Shown piece by piece: positions 33,073-44,778 of a stretch of DNA of 64,000 nt. The notes under the pieces are model-generated. The model was not told the DNA's origin. It ran no database searches and worked only from the letters and a program-made list of their open reading frames with translations. Origin of the DNA: Symbiodinium natans. Taxonomy: Eukaryota; Sar; Dinophyceae; Suessiales; Symbiodiniaceae. The translations under genes were made by a program, and so were the position numbers. How positions within the stretch are numbered: position 1 is the first letter of the stretch; each line of letters opens with the position of its first letter. The stretch lies in assembly GCA_905221605.1 (NCBI GenBank), contig CAJNDS010000335.1, positions 604,703-668,702 of the forward strand. The letters run 5' to 3'.

Positions 33073-34517
33073 TTGAGATTGTATTATATGTCATACACAG
33101 CCGCCGTACTGATTGGTTTCAGCATGTCCCGACATAAGCCACAACAAAACATAAGTGACACAAGTGACGCGTGATGCAAAAGGTGTATGAGGTCGGTCAA
33201 CTTGTGTTTTTTTCGCTCTTTGCGCTCCCTTGTCCACAATGTCTGGTCATTGCCATCTGGTGACACAAAGTCGTCCCAGGCCGCAGTTTACCTTAGCTGA
33301 TGCATCCGAAACCACACTATTATGGCATTGTAATGTAAGCATAACTAAACAAAAACAAAAATCATGTTGACCAAGTTTCCCAAGTCGCATGTGTGCTTGG
33401 CTTGACAACATACATGTATTAGTTTGTATTAGTCTTATTTATTATTGTTGTTATTATTATTGCATCATTTTTATTTTGACGTTGATCATGTTTAGATCAT
33501 GTTTATATCGTCTGCACATAATACATAATATACATAATATACATAATATATATATATATATATACACCACCACCAACAATGATACACACGTTTGAATCAC
33601 AACCATTCACACATAATCGTGATAGATGTTGATATATGTCCTGAATCGTTGATAACTGATAAAAGTCATAACAGTCATAACAGTCATAACAGTCATAGCA
33701 GTCATAACAGTCATAACAGTCATAACCGTCTTGAATAAACACAGCCGAACACATCGTTGAATAAACACTGTAGACTGTATCTTATGATTTCAGCCCAACT
33801 GAATAAACATATTAACATGGTGAAAACACTCAGATAAAAGGTATTGATATAGTGAGAACAACCAAGCCTGTGTATGTCCAGCAGTATATGTTGTCAGCAC
33901 ATTGCATGTCCAAGTCGTGATGCATGTCCAAGCCGTGAAGCTGACTCGTAATTTTTTTCTCCACACTCGCCGTGACGCAGTATTGTCATGCACTCCAGAC
34001 CCGGGCCCCATGTTTGCCCGTTATAAGTCGCATCAGCTGCAGCTGCCGATAATTGGCTGATTCTAATGACTGGCGATAGTCCGGTAGTTGTATACGGTCG
34101 GTCTCATTGTTGTTCTACTACTACTACTGTTTCATTGTACGGTAGAACTCGGTAGACGTTACAATCGATACGATACAGCATGATACATGATGCTAAATGC
34201 GTACTACAGCTGCAGCCTTGGATACGATACAGCATGACATAGTCACATGACTGGTAACCGGTAACCCGAGCGGCTGAGTGATTGTTCTTCCCGAGGCTGG
34301 CACGTAGCAACATGTGCTATCGCATATACACTTTCTGTCGCTAAGAAGAGTAGCCTCAGCCTCAGCACTCAAAACTCCCGCAGCGATTATTGCTTGTTGT
34401 TGAATGCATGTATGACATGAAGATCATACATTGATAAGTTCATGATCATGAAAGCGTGTAACTTGTAAACCAAGCATGCTGCGCAGCTCTACACTATGTA
34501 CAGATCACTGTCACATC
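33073..34517. other. Left subterminal non-coding region of the transposon
   Basis: AT-rich DNA with a (TA)n tract near 33548, a 9-bp repeat array, and minus-strand frames of 60-83 residues that are repetitive or lack coding character. It lies downstream of the minus-strand genes. No promoter was identified. Confidence 0.7.
33663..33730. repeat. 9-bp tandem repeat near the left transposon end
   Basis: About seven copies of agtcataac with one or two substitutions, about 0.6 kb inside the left end. Subterminal repeats in DNA transposons can bind transposase, but this unit does not resemble the inverted repeat. Confidence 0.9.
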
Positions 34518-37500
34518 CTAGCGCAACAAGAACTGCACATCCTTGCTGTCTCTCCCGGATGTGTTCGCATCCATCAACTTCTGTGCTTTGGTGTGCGTGT
34601 CCTCGGCCTTCGCATCCACAGCCGGTTCTTGGAACGCCTTGTGGATTGCCGATCCTCCATGCTCCATCTTCTCATTGTCGGTAGCAGCCTTATTGCCTCG
34701 TCCACCTTTTGCCTTTGGATTCTCGCCTGGGAATGTGTCTCTTGTCTGTGCAACATACACCGGCTGCTGCTTGTCTGATGCCTCTGCGTTCGCATCGTTC
34801 GTCTCGATCTTGTCCTCTGCGGTAGGGGCAGCTAAACTGTTGTTTCCTAGAATGTACACAAAGACTCAAAGACTTTAGCCTTTAGCTGGGCAGCTAGAGA
34901 TTAGAGCTTAGCTAGGCTAATACTGTTCGAGATGTGAATCCGTCAAGGTCCGTCAAAGTCGAAAGCTAGGGCCAGCTAGGTCTTCCGATACGTGAGTTCC
35001 TCGATACTCGAAGACTCGAAAACTATCATTTGCCTACAACGTCGATGAGACAGTGATATTGCAGTTGCGACTACATACCACAAAAGCACAGCGATAAGCA
35101 GTCCATGACGCTCTGAAGCACATCATCTCGTAGCTTTAGGACAGGAAAGCGAACGTTGACATCCACTAGGTTGCCTGACCTTAGCTTCTATACATGCGAG
35201 ACACTCTAACACTCATCAAATCAATGACAATATGCGATCATGCACATGATGTCATCGGTCATAAGTCATGGAGTCATGGAGTCATGCTCACACTATCGAC
35301 TATCACCGCCAAGCGCATGCAATGTACGGAACGTTGAACTTCATAACGCCGCCTTCTTCGAAAGTCGCATCCCAAAGAGCTTGTGGAGCTTTCGCTTTAG
35401 AGCTCCCAGGAAGACAAAGACCCTCGTGCTCTGTGATCACGACTTTCATCAAGTGCGGCGCACATGGGATCGTGCTGGTCACCTTGTCGAAACCAGCGGC
35501 AGTCATGTAGAACTCTATCTTCCAATCTCCAAGCTGCGCGTCGCCAACCTTGCAGCAACAATAACAACAAGCAACTACAGCATTTATATATCTTGTGTGA
35601 ATGTGTGTCAGCGTGAACCTCATGACGACATTATGTGTTACTTAGCCCTGAGCGATACCGAAGCATTAAAACAAAGTCCTTTGTTGATTGATTGCCAAGC
35701 AGCCAGAAAAACGCCTTTGCCTCCTTCTTTGTTTGGTTCACCTGCGTACACATTGCCGAAAGCGTACAACTTCATCCCCGATCGCAAGGACCGCACGTTT
35801 GCCGTCACAACATGCTTCGCACCGGGTGTAAAGTCGAGGGCGATTGCGTTCAATGCCTCCCGCTGCGTGCACGCCCTTGGCTACTGGTCAGTTGTCGCTT
35901 AACTTGTGTGTGCGTGTGCTGATGTGTGTGTGGTGTGTAAGTGAAAGTGTTTATGCGAATGACGAATGCTATATATTACCAGAGCACTTCGCCATGATGT
36001 GTGACTTCAAACTGTTTGCGAGCGAGTCCATATCCATCACGTGTGCGCACTTTGCATAGTCATAGTCGCAGCCATGTGCAAAGCTGTAGATCGTTGTCAG
36101 CGTAACGTGCTTCTGGCTGATCTGAACGAGTGTTTCTTCTTCGCCACCAGTCGTGCCCTGGCTGTTCTCACCGAGCCTCTGGATCGTTAGCCTTTGCAAA
36201 GACGCGTGTGTCCCTGTGTGGTTAAGAAAACACCTGTGACACAGTGATGCGAACACGCAATCAAATAGCACGTCGCATGACACATGTCAGCATGTCCAAG
36301 CAATGACCGAGCGGCCCGTCGCTGCACTTCTTGGGCTGGCGATCGATTGCCTTGGCCTTGTCCTTTTGCGATGGTGCACCTTCGCCAGCGGGCGCATTGG
36401 CTTGAGCGGCTTGACCTGGCTCATCCTTCACAGTGTTGTCACCGTTGCCGGCAAGCGATGTGTGTGTCATGTACTGAAACTTCGTGGGCACGTCTAGGTC
36501 CAGCTCTGCTAGCGACTTTGGCAGACACTTGCGTCGAAGTACATACCGAATCATCTTGACCCATGCCATACACCATGCGGACTCGTCCGACACAGCTGTG
36601 GTCAACAAACCTTCCATAGCAACAATGGCCTGTGATGTCTGATCTGACGTTTCGTCGGATGCTGCAGCTGCTGTCGCCTTGATGACTCGCACTGCGGCCA
36701 CTAGATCGTTCCATGTGAAGTCGTTGAACTTGCGCGTCATGTCCTGATCGCCAGAGTCGCCACTCTTGCTTGCAAGCGCCTGCGAGATGTGGCTGTGGCC
36801 TACTACACAATTGAGACTTGAGATTGTGCGCACAACTGCACAGAATATACACATATATGCAATTCTCAAGTCTCACCGTCTCTTTATTCAATTGAAGCAA
36901 CATGCTTATCTGCCAGATAAGCATGTTGCTTCAAGTGAATGAAGAGACTGTGAGACTTGTGATGGCACAACTGGTAGAACATGCATGTTGCTGCACTGAT
37001 AGCACTGGATGTATTAAACCTATTGAAGCACGTGCTAAGTTACAATATTGTGTGGATGTTGTGGGCACGCTGGGCAATACAAGTGCCAGCACTGACATGA
37101 ATTCAAATTGAAAGCGCCTCTATGGCCGACAACATGTAGCAGGCACGAATGGTGGACAGTGTGTGGAGCGTGTCGTTGCGCGGTCGCCACACCTTCCTCT
37201 GCAATGTCTCGCCGGCCTGTGTTGCACGTCGCATCACATCTACGTATATTGCATATTCCGCTACATCCAAGTTACTATTTGTGTTACAATCATTTGCGTA
37301 TGCAGACACCTCATTAACCTTCTCCATCGTCTCTTGCACACACAGGAAATTGCAGAAGCTGGGCACAGTGGTTGTGTCGTCAGCGACACCCGTCTCAGAG
37401 TTGCCCTCGGACAACTTCACAACCACCGCAATCGCAAGTGACGGCACCGCAGCCGGCACTTGATCAAAGATGGCTTCCGCAAGTGTGAAGATGCAATCAG

Positions 37501-40500
37501 ACAGATTCTTGGACCACTCTGCGTCATTGCAACCGTCAGGCCCAAGCCCCAGCTTCTTCTTGGCTGCATTGACAACCGAAATGAAAGCAACATGGCACTT
37601 CACATCTGCAGAGTTGTTGGACGACAGCCAACGTTGCACATCGGATGCCGACGCTGCTGTCATCCATAGATTGACAGATCTAGCTCCCGGCGACTGATCT
37701 GCGTCACACTGGATGCGGCCTGACTCAGCCAGCTGGTTTTGCAAGAACTGCACCACATCCGGAACATCGCCGGACGGCACACTGGCTTTCAGCTGGGTGA
37801 TGGCTTTGCGGACAAGGTCTTGCAACGCCACGCGTACCTTGTTTGTTATGATTGTTGTGCTACGGTTATCTACTTGCGAGTGTGCGCTGCGTGCACACAT
37901 GCTAAACAGCTCACCCCGCCTGTGACCAGCACCCACGTGCTTTGGTTCCGATCGTAACCTTCTTGAAGAATGCTAGCTGGATCCCGTAACCCAAGCACAA
38001 TCTCACCACGGACTGCATCGATGGATCAAGTAGTTTGTCAATTCCTGCACATACCACAAGCCGAACAGAATGCATTACTCATATGATGTAACAGCTCCCT
38101 AACAATTTAAACATTGTGCAAGACTCTCCGACACATGACAATCCATGACGACATTGTTTGAGCACATTTATATGTTCTTCATGAAAGTGGAATATTTTGT
38201 TGATGTTTTTATACGCAATGCATCTCAACTAAACTATACGCTAAACTATGCGCTACCATGGCAGCCGTGGCGGTGGCAATTCTCAAATAGCACACATAGA
38301 CATGCAGCAGCTATGCATGACATGTATTCTGCGTCTGATGTGGTTGTTGCTCCTCCTGCTGCATGAACCAGGCAAGACAGTAGGTCGTCCACCCACCATC
38401 GAGCGCGGCTGTGGGCGGTGGCATCATCACTTGCCTGGCCGTTGACAGACATTTCAACGTCAGCCTCGATGTCGTCTTTGGATTCGGTGGGCACACGTGC
38501 CGCGGATGCAGCTGCCCCCTTCGGAGCCGCTCTTCTCTTGGGTGCACTTGCCTTACGAGCCTTCTTCTTTGGTTGAAGCAACTCATTGACATCCAGTGCT
38601 GACCCGTCGGATGCATCTCGTGTTGTCGGCCGCTTGTTCCCGCCGCCTGCGAGCTTGTCCACGAAGCGTGCGCCGGCAATCTCTGTCAGCAGCCTGTTGA
38701 TCACGTCTGGCTTGTGCTTGCCAAATGAAAACTCTGGCAACTGTCGTTCTGACGCATCCTTGGCAGAGGGGTCCGTCAGCGGGACCTTGGTGCGCGTGTG
38801 TGTGTGATGCTCTGTGTGTGTGTACTTACTTGTACTCTGACTCTGACGCTCTGAACATGCGCGAACTTTTGTTTTCAGCAACAATTCTAACTACTGTCAG
38901 GCTGGTTGCTAGAAACTTGCACGCCTCCATAAACAAGCTAGCCAAAAGCTCTTTCGGATAGCACGGCAGCAAGTTGTACGCCACAATCTTGAGGATGCAA
39001 TGCAAGTTTTGCAAGCATGCCAGCGGCATGTGGAAGTCGGAGTGTTGGAAGTTCGTGCGTTCTCCGAAGTAGGCTGACCATTCCTGCAGAACACCTAGGT
39101 TGTTGACTGCGTTGTAGACACGTTTGCTGAGGTCGTACAGCTGTGTCGTCTTGTACTTCGCGGTGTAGTTGTTTTTCACGAAGTCCCCCATGGATTTTGA
39201 CCACGAGCAGTTGCTGGTTGTCAAACCATTCTGCTGAGCATATCGACTCCATGCCTGAATCGACTCCCATGACGCATGATGTATGTGACTCAATTGGCCG
39301 TGCCTGGCGGCTATTAGTACACATCCGTAGCACGTTGCAATGTGCTGTGAAACTATGCCTCACACTGTCACTGTCACTGCATAACACATGCTTGTGTAGC
39401 AACTATGAGCAATACTTGGTCAACTTCCGGAACACCCAGGATCTGTTCCATGTACGTTGTGCCCAGACCATCATGGAAGTCGTTATGAATATCGCGCAGG
39501 AACCTCGGTGAAGATATGATCTGGGCATATATTAACGCAAACATATCATATGACAACATGAATGTTATTCAAGTCAGCAGTGTCGACATGCTCTTACACA
39601 TGATGGCATGATCTATTTAATGTCATGTCGCGCGCACACGCATTCTGGCATGCGGTTACTGAAGATCCGTGCGCCAGTGAGGCCACGGTCAAGCGTGGCT
39701 CTGACATTGACGTTCTCCGGTCGCTCCTGTGCGGCAAGGTAGAACGCCTCCGACCTTAGTAGTCAGTCATTAACGAAATTGTGAAAGAAAACAAAGCAAG
39801 ATTACGTGGACATTCGCTACAGATGTTACAACTCGACTCGACTCTACAACACGTGTTGTTTTTTTATGTCGAGTGACAACGTTCCGAAAGTTAACGCCAA
39901 GTACTCGCCAGAGCCCTGATCGTATACTAGCCACGCTTCACCGCGCACACCTTCCACGATGCCTGTGGCAAATATGCGCGTGACGTAACTTCTCAGCACA
40001 TTTCCGGTGCGACGAGCGTTGATCGGATGACGTCGGATCATCCGGGTGGTTCCATCTTCCTTGAACCAGGGAACGGTTCGCTTGTCTCCTTCCTGACATC
40101 GGATAAGGCTGTGTGTGTATCTGGATCACGTTTTAACACTGATCACTGATCATACATCTACAAGTCTACAAGCACGCAAGTCAGACGTCATAACGACCTG
40201 CCACCGTCACACCACTCACCTGTCCCCGCCTGGTAGACATTGAATATCTTGTTGAGAAGGATCGTTCCCTTCTCTTGATACTCCTTCACATCAAATCGTG
40301 TATCGAGGTCCAGCTTCTCGCCAAACAAAATCTCATGTGCCTGACGATACCTGTAAGATTGTCGAGCAACATCGCGCCGCTCCATGGTCAACGTTAGCAG
40401 TCAATATAAATCAAGTCAGTATATAATTGATTACAGAAGCCACAGTAGATCGCGGTAATGTATCTGGGGAGCTGGCGACTGATCCTTCTGTGACTTTGTG

Positions 40501-40582
40501 TCTTTTGCACTCTCCACGTCGCAGGTAAGTGATCCTGGATGGTCCCGTAGAACAGTAGCTCACGTGGTGAATACACAATCAC
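34518..40582 (-). CDS. Large multi-exon gene, unknown function, nuclear localisation signal
   Basis: Coding-like blocks on the minus strand: 40570-40430 (SPRELLFYGTIQDHLP), 40391-40225, 40110-39850 (RTVPWFKEDGTTRMIRR), 39760-39640 (EAFYLAAQERPENVNVRA), 39530-39400 (SPRFLRDIHNDFHDGLG), 39293-38830, 38780-38330, 38045-37965, 37900-37103, 36800-36290, 36180-35985, 35853-35650, 35560-35303 and 34859-34518. The block at 38780-38330 contains PKKKARKASAPKRRAAPK, a strong basic nuclear signal. The block at 39293 is helical with many aromatic residues; the one at 37900-37103 is Ala/Val/Ser-rich and ends in a stop. I recognise no domain. More than one gene may be present: a stop at 37103 and the change in style downstream hint at a second gene from 36869 to 34500. 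The first donor checked (near 38829, AA/gtaagt) is canonical but its phase does not fit the next block, so some boundaries or bases are wrong. Confidence 0.5.
36865..36961. repeat. 97-bp near-perfect hairpin
   Basis: Two arms of about 48 bp around a single central base at 36913, with only a handful of mismatches. The centre reads gcttatctg c cagataagc. It lies between the coding blocks at 36800 and 37103 of the large unknown gene. It may be a tiny inverted-repeat transposon in an intron or a transcript-ending structure. Confidence 0.9.
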
Positions 40583-40967
40583 ACATGTGATGTGATATGA
40601 GTGGACATCTGATATGCCAAGGTCACAGGTCTAAAGTTACTGTTAAGACCAACAGTCGCACAACCGACACAAGCCAAACACAACAAAGTTATCGCTGCCA
40701 AGGGTCTGATGCAACCACGGGCGGGCCAGCAAATGCAATCAGTCACTACAAGTCTTGTCCGGAACAGATGTCCCGTCAACAAAACGCTGCAGCATGCAAC
40801 ATGTATGCCAGTTGCAATAGTATATGCATCAGCCGCATCAGTTGTATCAACACAATGCATCACACAATGCACAACAGCCAGGCCGACATTGTGTGCCGAA
40901 TATTGAGTATATATGAAACACATATGCCATGCAGCCATGCAGCCATGTGCATACACATGTATGGCAC

Positions 40968-41026
40968 GCTGCAGCTAAGCAGACGTGCCTTCACGCAATG
41001 TGAAGGCACGTCTGCTTAGGTGCAGC
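40968..41026. repeat. Perfect 20-bp-arm hairpin
   Basis: The arms ctaagcagacgtgccttcac (40975-40994) and its exact complement (41000-41019) are separated by 5 bases. A further 6 of 7 bases pair outside. It lies in the gap between the large unknown gene and the methyltransferase gene, so it could mark a transcript end or be a mini-element. Confidence 0.9.
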
Positions 41027-41375
41027 GCGTCATCAACTTTCACACCCTCACTCTCAGCATGCAAATATCTTGTGTATGTATTTGTGTCCGCATGTATCAA
41101 CGTATTTGTGCCGGTCGTGTTGCTGCATTCACGTCTACCGCAGTCTGGTGCTGCAGATGCCAATCTCCGGTGCGACAATGATAATCAGACCTGAGCTGAA
41201 GCTTCAAGGTTTTACTTGACCAACAGCAATGTGTTCACACACAGTACTGGCTACTAAAAATTCGCCAGGTTGCCAGGTTCAGCATTGTCACAATCGTTGC
41301 CATAGTGACATCTATCGGGCCAGCCTTTGAAGTTACAGTGCGAGGAACATAACTCATGTCGGTGATACTTGCAAT

Positions 41376-41672
41376 ATGATGTTTCGTTATATTACTTGTA
41401 ACTTGTCACTTTTGTTTGTTCATTGCACGGCGCACTCTTGCAGGACCTGCAAGTATGATTCTTTCATCAATGCTGTGGATGGTTCCTCTCTTCTGTGCAC
41501 GAATTGCTATCCAACCACAATGAAGCAAAAGTGCAGAAACACTGTGCCACAAATCACACAGCGTGACTCGCTCGCGGCCGTCGTGGCTTACTGTTCTTCC
41601 CGACTGTGTCCCTTACACACATCGGCATGGTGTTTTGCACACCGCCACGGACCCTTGTTACAAGCACAATGA
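41376..41672 (+). CDS. Possible small Cys-rich protein (plus strand, weak)
   Basis: A 98-residue frame with a hydrophobic start (MMFRYITCNLSLLF) and two CxxC pairs, CRTC and CTNC, about 20 residues apart, which could bind zinc. It is the only plus-strand frame in the transposon that does not lie opposite a better minus-strand gene. It sits in the 400-bp gap between the methyltransferase stop and the next hairpin. No homologue was recognised. It may be chance. Confidence 0.2.
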   Translation: MMFRYITCNLSLLFVHCTAHSCRTCKYDSFINAVDGSSLLCTNCYPTTMKQKCRNTVPQITQRDSLAAVVAYCSSRLCPLHTSAWCFAHRHGPLLQAQ

Positions 41673-41794
41673 TTCAATCAATAAACAAATTACGCATCAC
41701 ACAAGTTACATAAGTCACATAAGTTGATTATCATTGCTTTGCTACAAAGAACAGATCACATCGATGAGACCGAACCCATGGTGGTCTAAGTGGT

Positions 41795-43888
41795 CTACAC
41801 AGCTTTACGACTGCGCAGCTGACTTGGCCCCCGAATCATGAGTGCAAGGCCGCGCATTCTTGTGGAGAGCCCGCTGCTTGCAGCGCCGGTCGCAGCGTCG
41901 ACGTTGGCAGCTGACGACAAACTTGACACTAGTTTTCCATATAACCCCCGCTTGCGGATGATGTCAACCTTTGTGTTGCCATGACTCAAGACATATGCAA
42001 GGACTACACCCACACACTGGACGTGCATGGCGTTGCCAGCTTGTCCACTTCGACTGGTGCGATCGCAGTCGCGAGTGATGTGCGTCCAGCCAGAGCCACT
42101 GTCAGCATACGAGTCATCGTCGTAACCATCCAAAGCAAATGGGCAGGTTGCCACTCCATAGCTTAGCTGTTTCAGCACCGGGAAGCCTTGAAGCAACAAA
42201 CATTCTCTGCTTGTAATCCAGCGGTGATGCGTGTCAGACCTTGGCAGGCCCAGTTATTGCAAGTGACAGTACAACACGCCTGATAGTATTTCATACTTTA
42301 CATGACAGTATGCATCCGAGTGTCCAGAGAATACCTGTGTTCTTGATGAGTGTGAACATGTGACTCTTCTTGGACACTGTCGACAAAGACATCTGAGGGT
42401 TCTGATTCAACTGATACACCATACCAGACTCGAGCGCGCGAACACGATACTCATTCATGAAGTCAACTTCTGCCTGTGTGAGCGTTTTCCAGAACATCAA
42501 GCGGGTCTAGATCATGTGCTGCATCGTTGATGTGGTCAGCGTCTAGCTGATTCGATTCAGAATCCTTCCATCGAGATTGCGGCCTTGCACATGCCCACAA
42601 CAACTCCGAACGTAGTTCTTTTGGCCCTGCAATCATAAATTGATCCCAGCTCGGATCGGTCGCCGCGCTGCTGTCGGAGTGCGTGGTCAAAAAGATCCTA
42701 CTGTATGCATGTAATGGTTGTGACATAGGTCCTGTCAGCAATTTGTGTCGCATCAACGTGTACTTTCGAACCCTGGTGATCGGCCACCCATATTCGAGCG
42801 GATCCACTGTTGTTTGATCAAAGAAATACACGTGACCCATGGTGTCTGCCAATACTGACGTCGTGAACCCCTGAACATTCTCTTGTATGACATATGGTTC
42901 CTCCATCAATAGTCGGAGAATGATCCAAGCGAATAGATGCACTGTTGTTTTGCCGTCGAGGCCCTGCAGCTGTCCGCGCATGCTGAAATCGGTGCATGGC
43001 GTACCGGCAGCATGTACATCTGCTCTTGTGACCTTAGTGTCGCATAATGGCACTCGATACATACCTCAACGACTCAACGACCTGAAGCACAAAGCTAATC
43101 TATGCAGCACTGCACAACAAAAAAAACATTGCATACCGGCGTATCGGTACATGTGCATAGTGCGTGTGTGTTTGGACGTGTATGGCTACTCAGCTGTGTA
43201 AATGGCGCATTGCATTATGATACATGTACCACTAACGCAGAAGAGTAACATCACACATCTTGTCGCAATTCACGCAGTAACCATACGTGTGGATGAGTCC
43301 TTTCAAGACATTGTGGTCCGCCTTCGGCAACAGATCTTTCATGACTTCCACAAACCTGCCCTGCTCCAGTAGCTTCTCGATCTTGGGTTTGAAGTCATCG
43401 GTCCAAAACGTGTCGATGTCTGTGAACAAACACTTGGGACCATTTGGTGCTCGACGAAGCTGGGCCTGTGATTTACTTAGCCATTCCACGGCATGCATGT
43501 TTTGAATTGAAATCTGTTGGGCGCAATCACCCAATTCATGCATAGCTCCAAGACCTAGGCACTCCAACGCTGTACATGGTGTGTCTATGCCAGAGAATGC
43601 AGAGGACATAGTCAGCTCTGATATGCATGAACGTATGTGCCCAACATAGTCTCGATAGCCATCTGGAGATGTGTGGCCTGATTGTGATTCATAGCTTTGC
43701 TTCAACACTGTCTCTGGCCAGCGCATGAGACGCTGCAGTTTGTCGAGACGTGCTGCGCGATCAGCATCAAAGCCACATTGTTGGTCTTCGCGAACAACAT
43801 GTTCCTGTGATTGTTGTGCTGCATTGATGGAATCATTGCCATCAACAAACTCACCTGCACATAGCTCCTGAGCACACGCCGCACATTT
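41795..43888 (-). CDS. DNA (cytosine-5) methyltransferase
   Basis: C5-cytosine methyltransferases move a methyl group from S-adenosylmethionine to DNA cytosine. Hand-built exons are 43888-43237, 43064-42307 (with a frame change near 42490) and 42239-41795, about 618 codons. Exon 1 carries an N-terminal cluster CAACAQELC, motif I (FSGIDTPCTALE), motif II (HAVEWLSKS) and a CLFTDID segment. Exon 2 has the catalytic Pro-Cys loop, motif IV (AGTPCTDFSMRG), and motif VI (ENVQGF), then ITRVRKYTL in the place of motif VIII. The next block reads YQLNQNP and FTLIKN. Exon 3 gives SRECLLLQGFP and motif X (GQAGNAMHVQ). Intron 1 is canonical: C/gttagt to gag/GT with matching phase. Methyltransferases captured by mobile elements are known in dinoflagellates and a charophyte alga, there in retrotransposons. 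The start codon is uncertain (MRWPET at 43726, or an upstream exon). Confidence 0.85.
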
Positions 43889-43974
43889 CTAAAATAATCA
43901 TAACAACATATATGAACAAACACATCTTCTTACATACGCTTTATTATCACAAAACAAAAGCAAACACATATACA

Positions 43975-44778
43975 TCATTCATGCAGGCAAGCGTCGTTTG
44001 GCATGTCACTTGTCGGCATGTCTGAGTGGCGTGTCCGATCCAAAGCTGTTGCTGTGTTCTGATCCTTTTCGCGACTCGCAGTCTCAGCCGAAGCCGGCTG
44101 CTCTTGTGCTGCCGTCAACATGTCGCCAGTGATTGCGTCTGTAGCGGTACCGCCCTGGGACATACACGGCACAGAACATTCAGGCAAGCTCTGTGCCTGA
44201 GTCTGAGTCTGAATATCCATGTCTTCCTCATGAGCTGAAGTAGGCATACTCGCCATTGACTTCATTCCTTCACAACCATCTGGCGGCTGCGTGTCTGAAC
44301 TATGCGTTTCAGCTGGATCTGGTTGTGCATCAGCTTTTGTATTCCTGCACTCATCTGCTCCATAAACTTTTGTGACTGTGTTCTTGGTGTCCTTGCACTC
44401 TTCAGCCGGCAGTGTTGATGTGGAAGTCATTGCCGAACAATTTGATGCAGTTGCACCAGCATCTACACCAGTCTGTGTGTTCTTGTATTCTTCAGCTGGC
44501 TGCAAAGCTTTTGGCTTGCAGCCTGCTTTCTCAATACCGAAGAACAAGTTGATGCCTTCCTGTGTTGGAACGATGCCCTTCTCATTCTCTGACAAGGCGG
44601 TGGCGTCTGCAGTTTTCTTTTGTTTCTTGCGCGCCGGCTGCGAAGGCGATCTGAAACTGCTGTAGTCCTTGTCCTTGTCCTTGTCCTTGCCTTTGGCTTT
44701 TGTTTTGGCAGCCGCTGGCTTTTGCTTTGCTACTGGTGAGCTTGTTGGGCGTTGTTTCGGCGGCATAGCGTTGCGCAA
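43975..44778 (-). CDS. 267-residue Lys/Thr-rich nuclear-type protein, unknown function
   Basis: A single open frame from MRNAMPPKQRP to a stop at 43975, followed on the coding strand by AATAAA about 30 bases later, which would suit polyadenylation. The N-terminus has five Lys-Asp pairs and a basic cluster ARKKQKK near residue 50, a probable nuclear localisation signal. The rest is Thr/Ser/Glu/Ala-rich with imperfect repeats around PAEEYKNT, PAEECKDT and ADECRNT. No catalytic motif is visible. It lies directly upstream of the DNA methyltransferase gene, so it could be a regulatory partner, or its coding exon could belong to the same transcription unit. A good donor, gtatgtaag, sits just beyond the stop, so splicing to the methyltransferase cannot be excluded. 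Confidence 0.55.
   Translation of the reverse strand: MRNAMPPKQRPTSSPVAKQKPAAAKTKAKGKDKDKDKDYSSFRSPSQPARKKQKKTADATALSENEKGIVPTQEGINLFFGIEKAGCKPKALQPAEEYKNTQTGVDAGATASNCSAMTSTSTLPAEECKDTKNTVTKVYGADECRNTKADAQPDPAETHSSDTQPPDGCEGMKSMASMPTSAHEEDMDIQTQTQAQSLPECSVPCMSQGGTATDAITGDMLTAAQEQPASAETASREKDQNTATALDRTRHSDMPTSDMPNDACLHE

Noticed and set aside
35240-35902. 220-residue plus-strand gene inside the transposon
   Set aside because: It lies opposite better minus-strand blocks (35853-35650 and 35560-35303) and has no protein-like character of its own.
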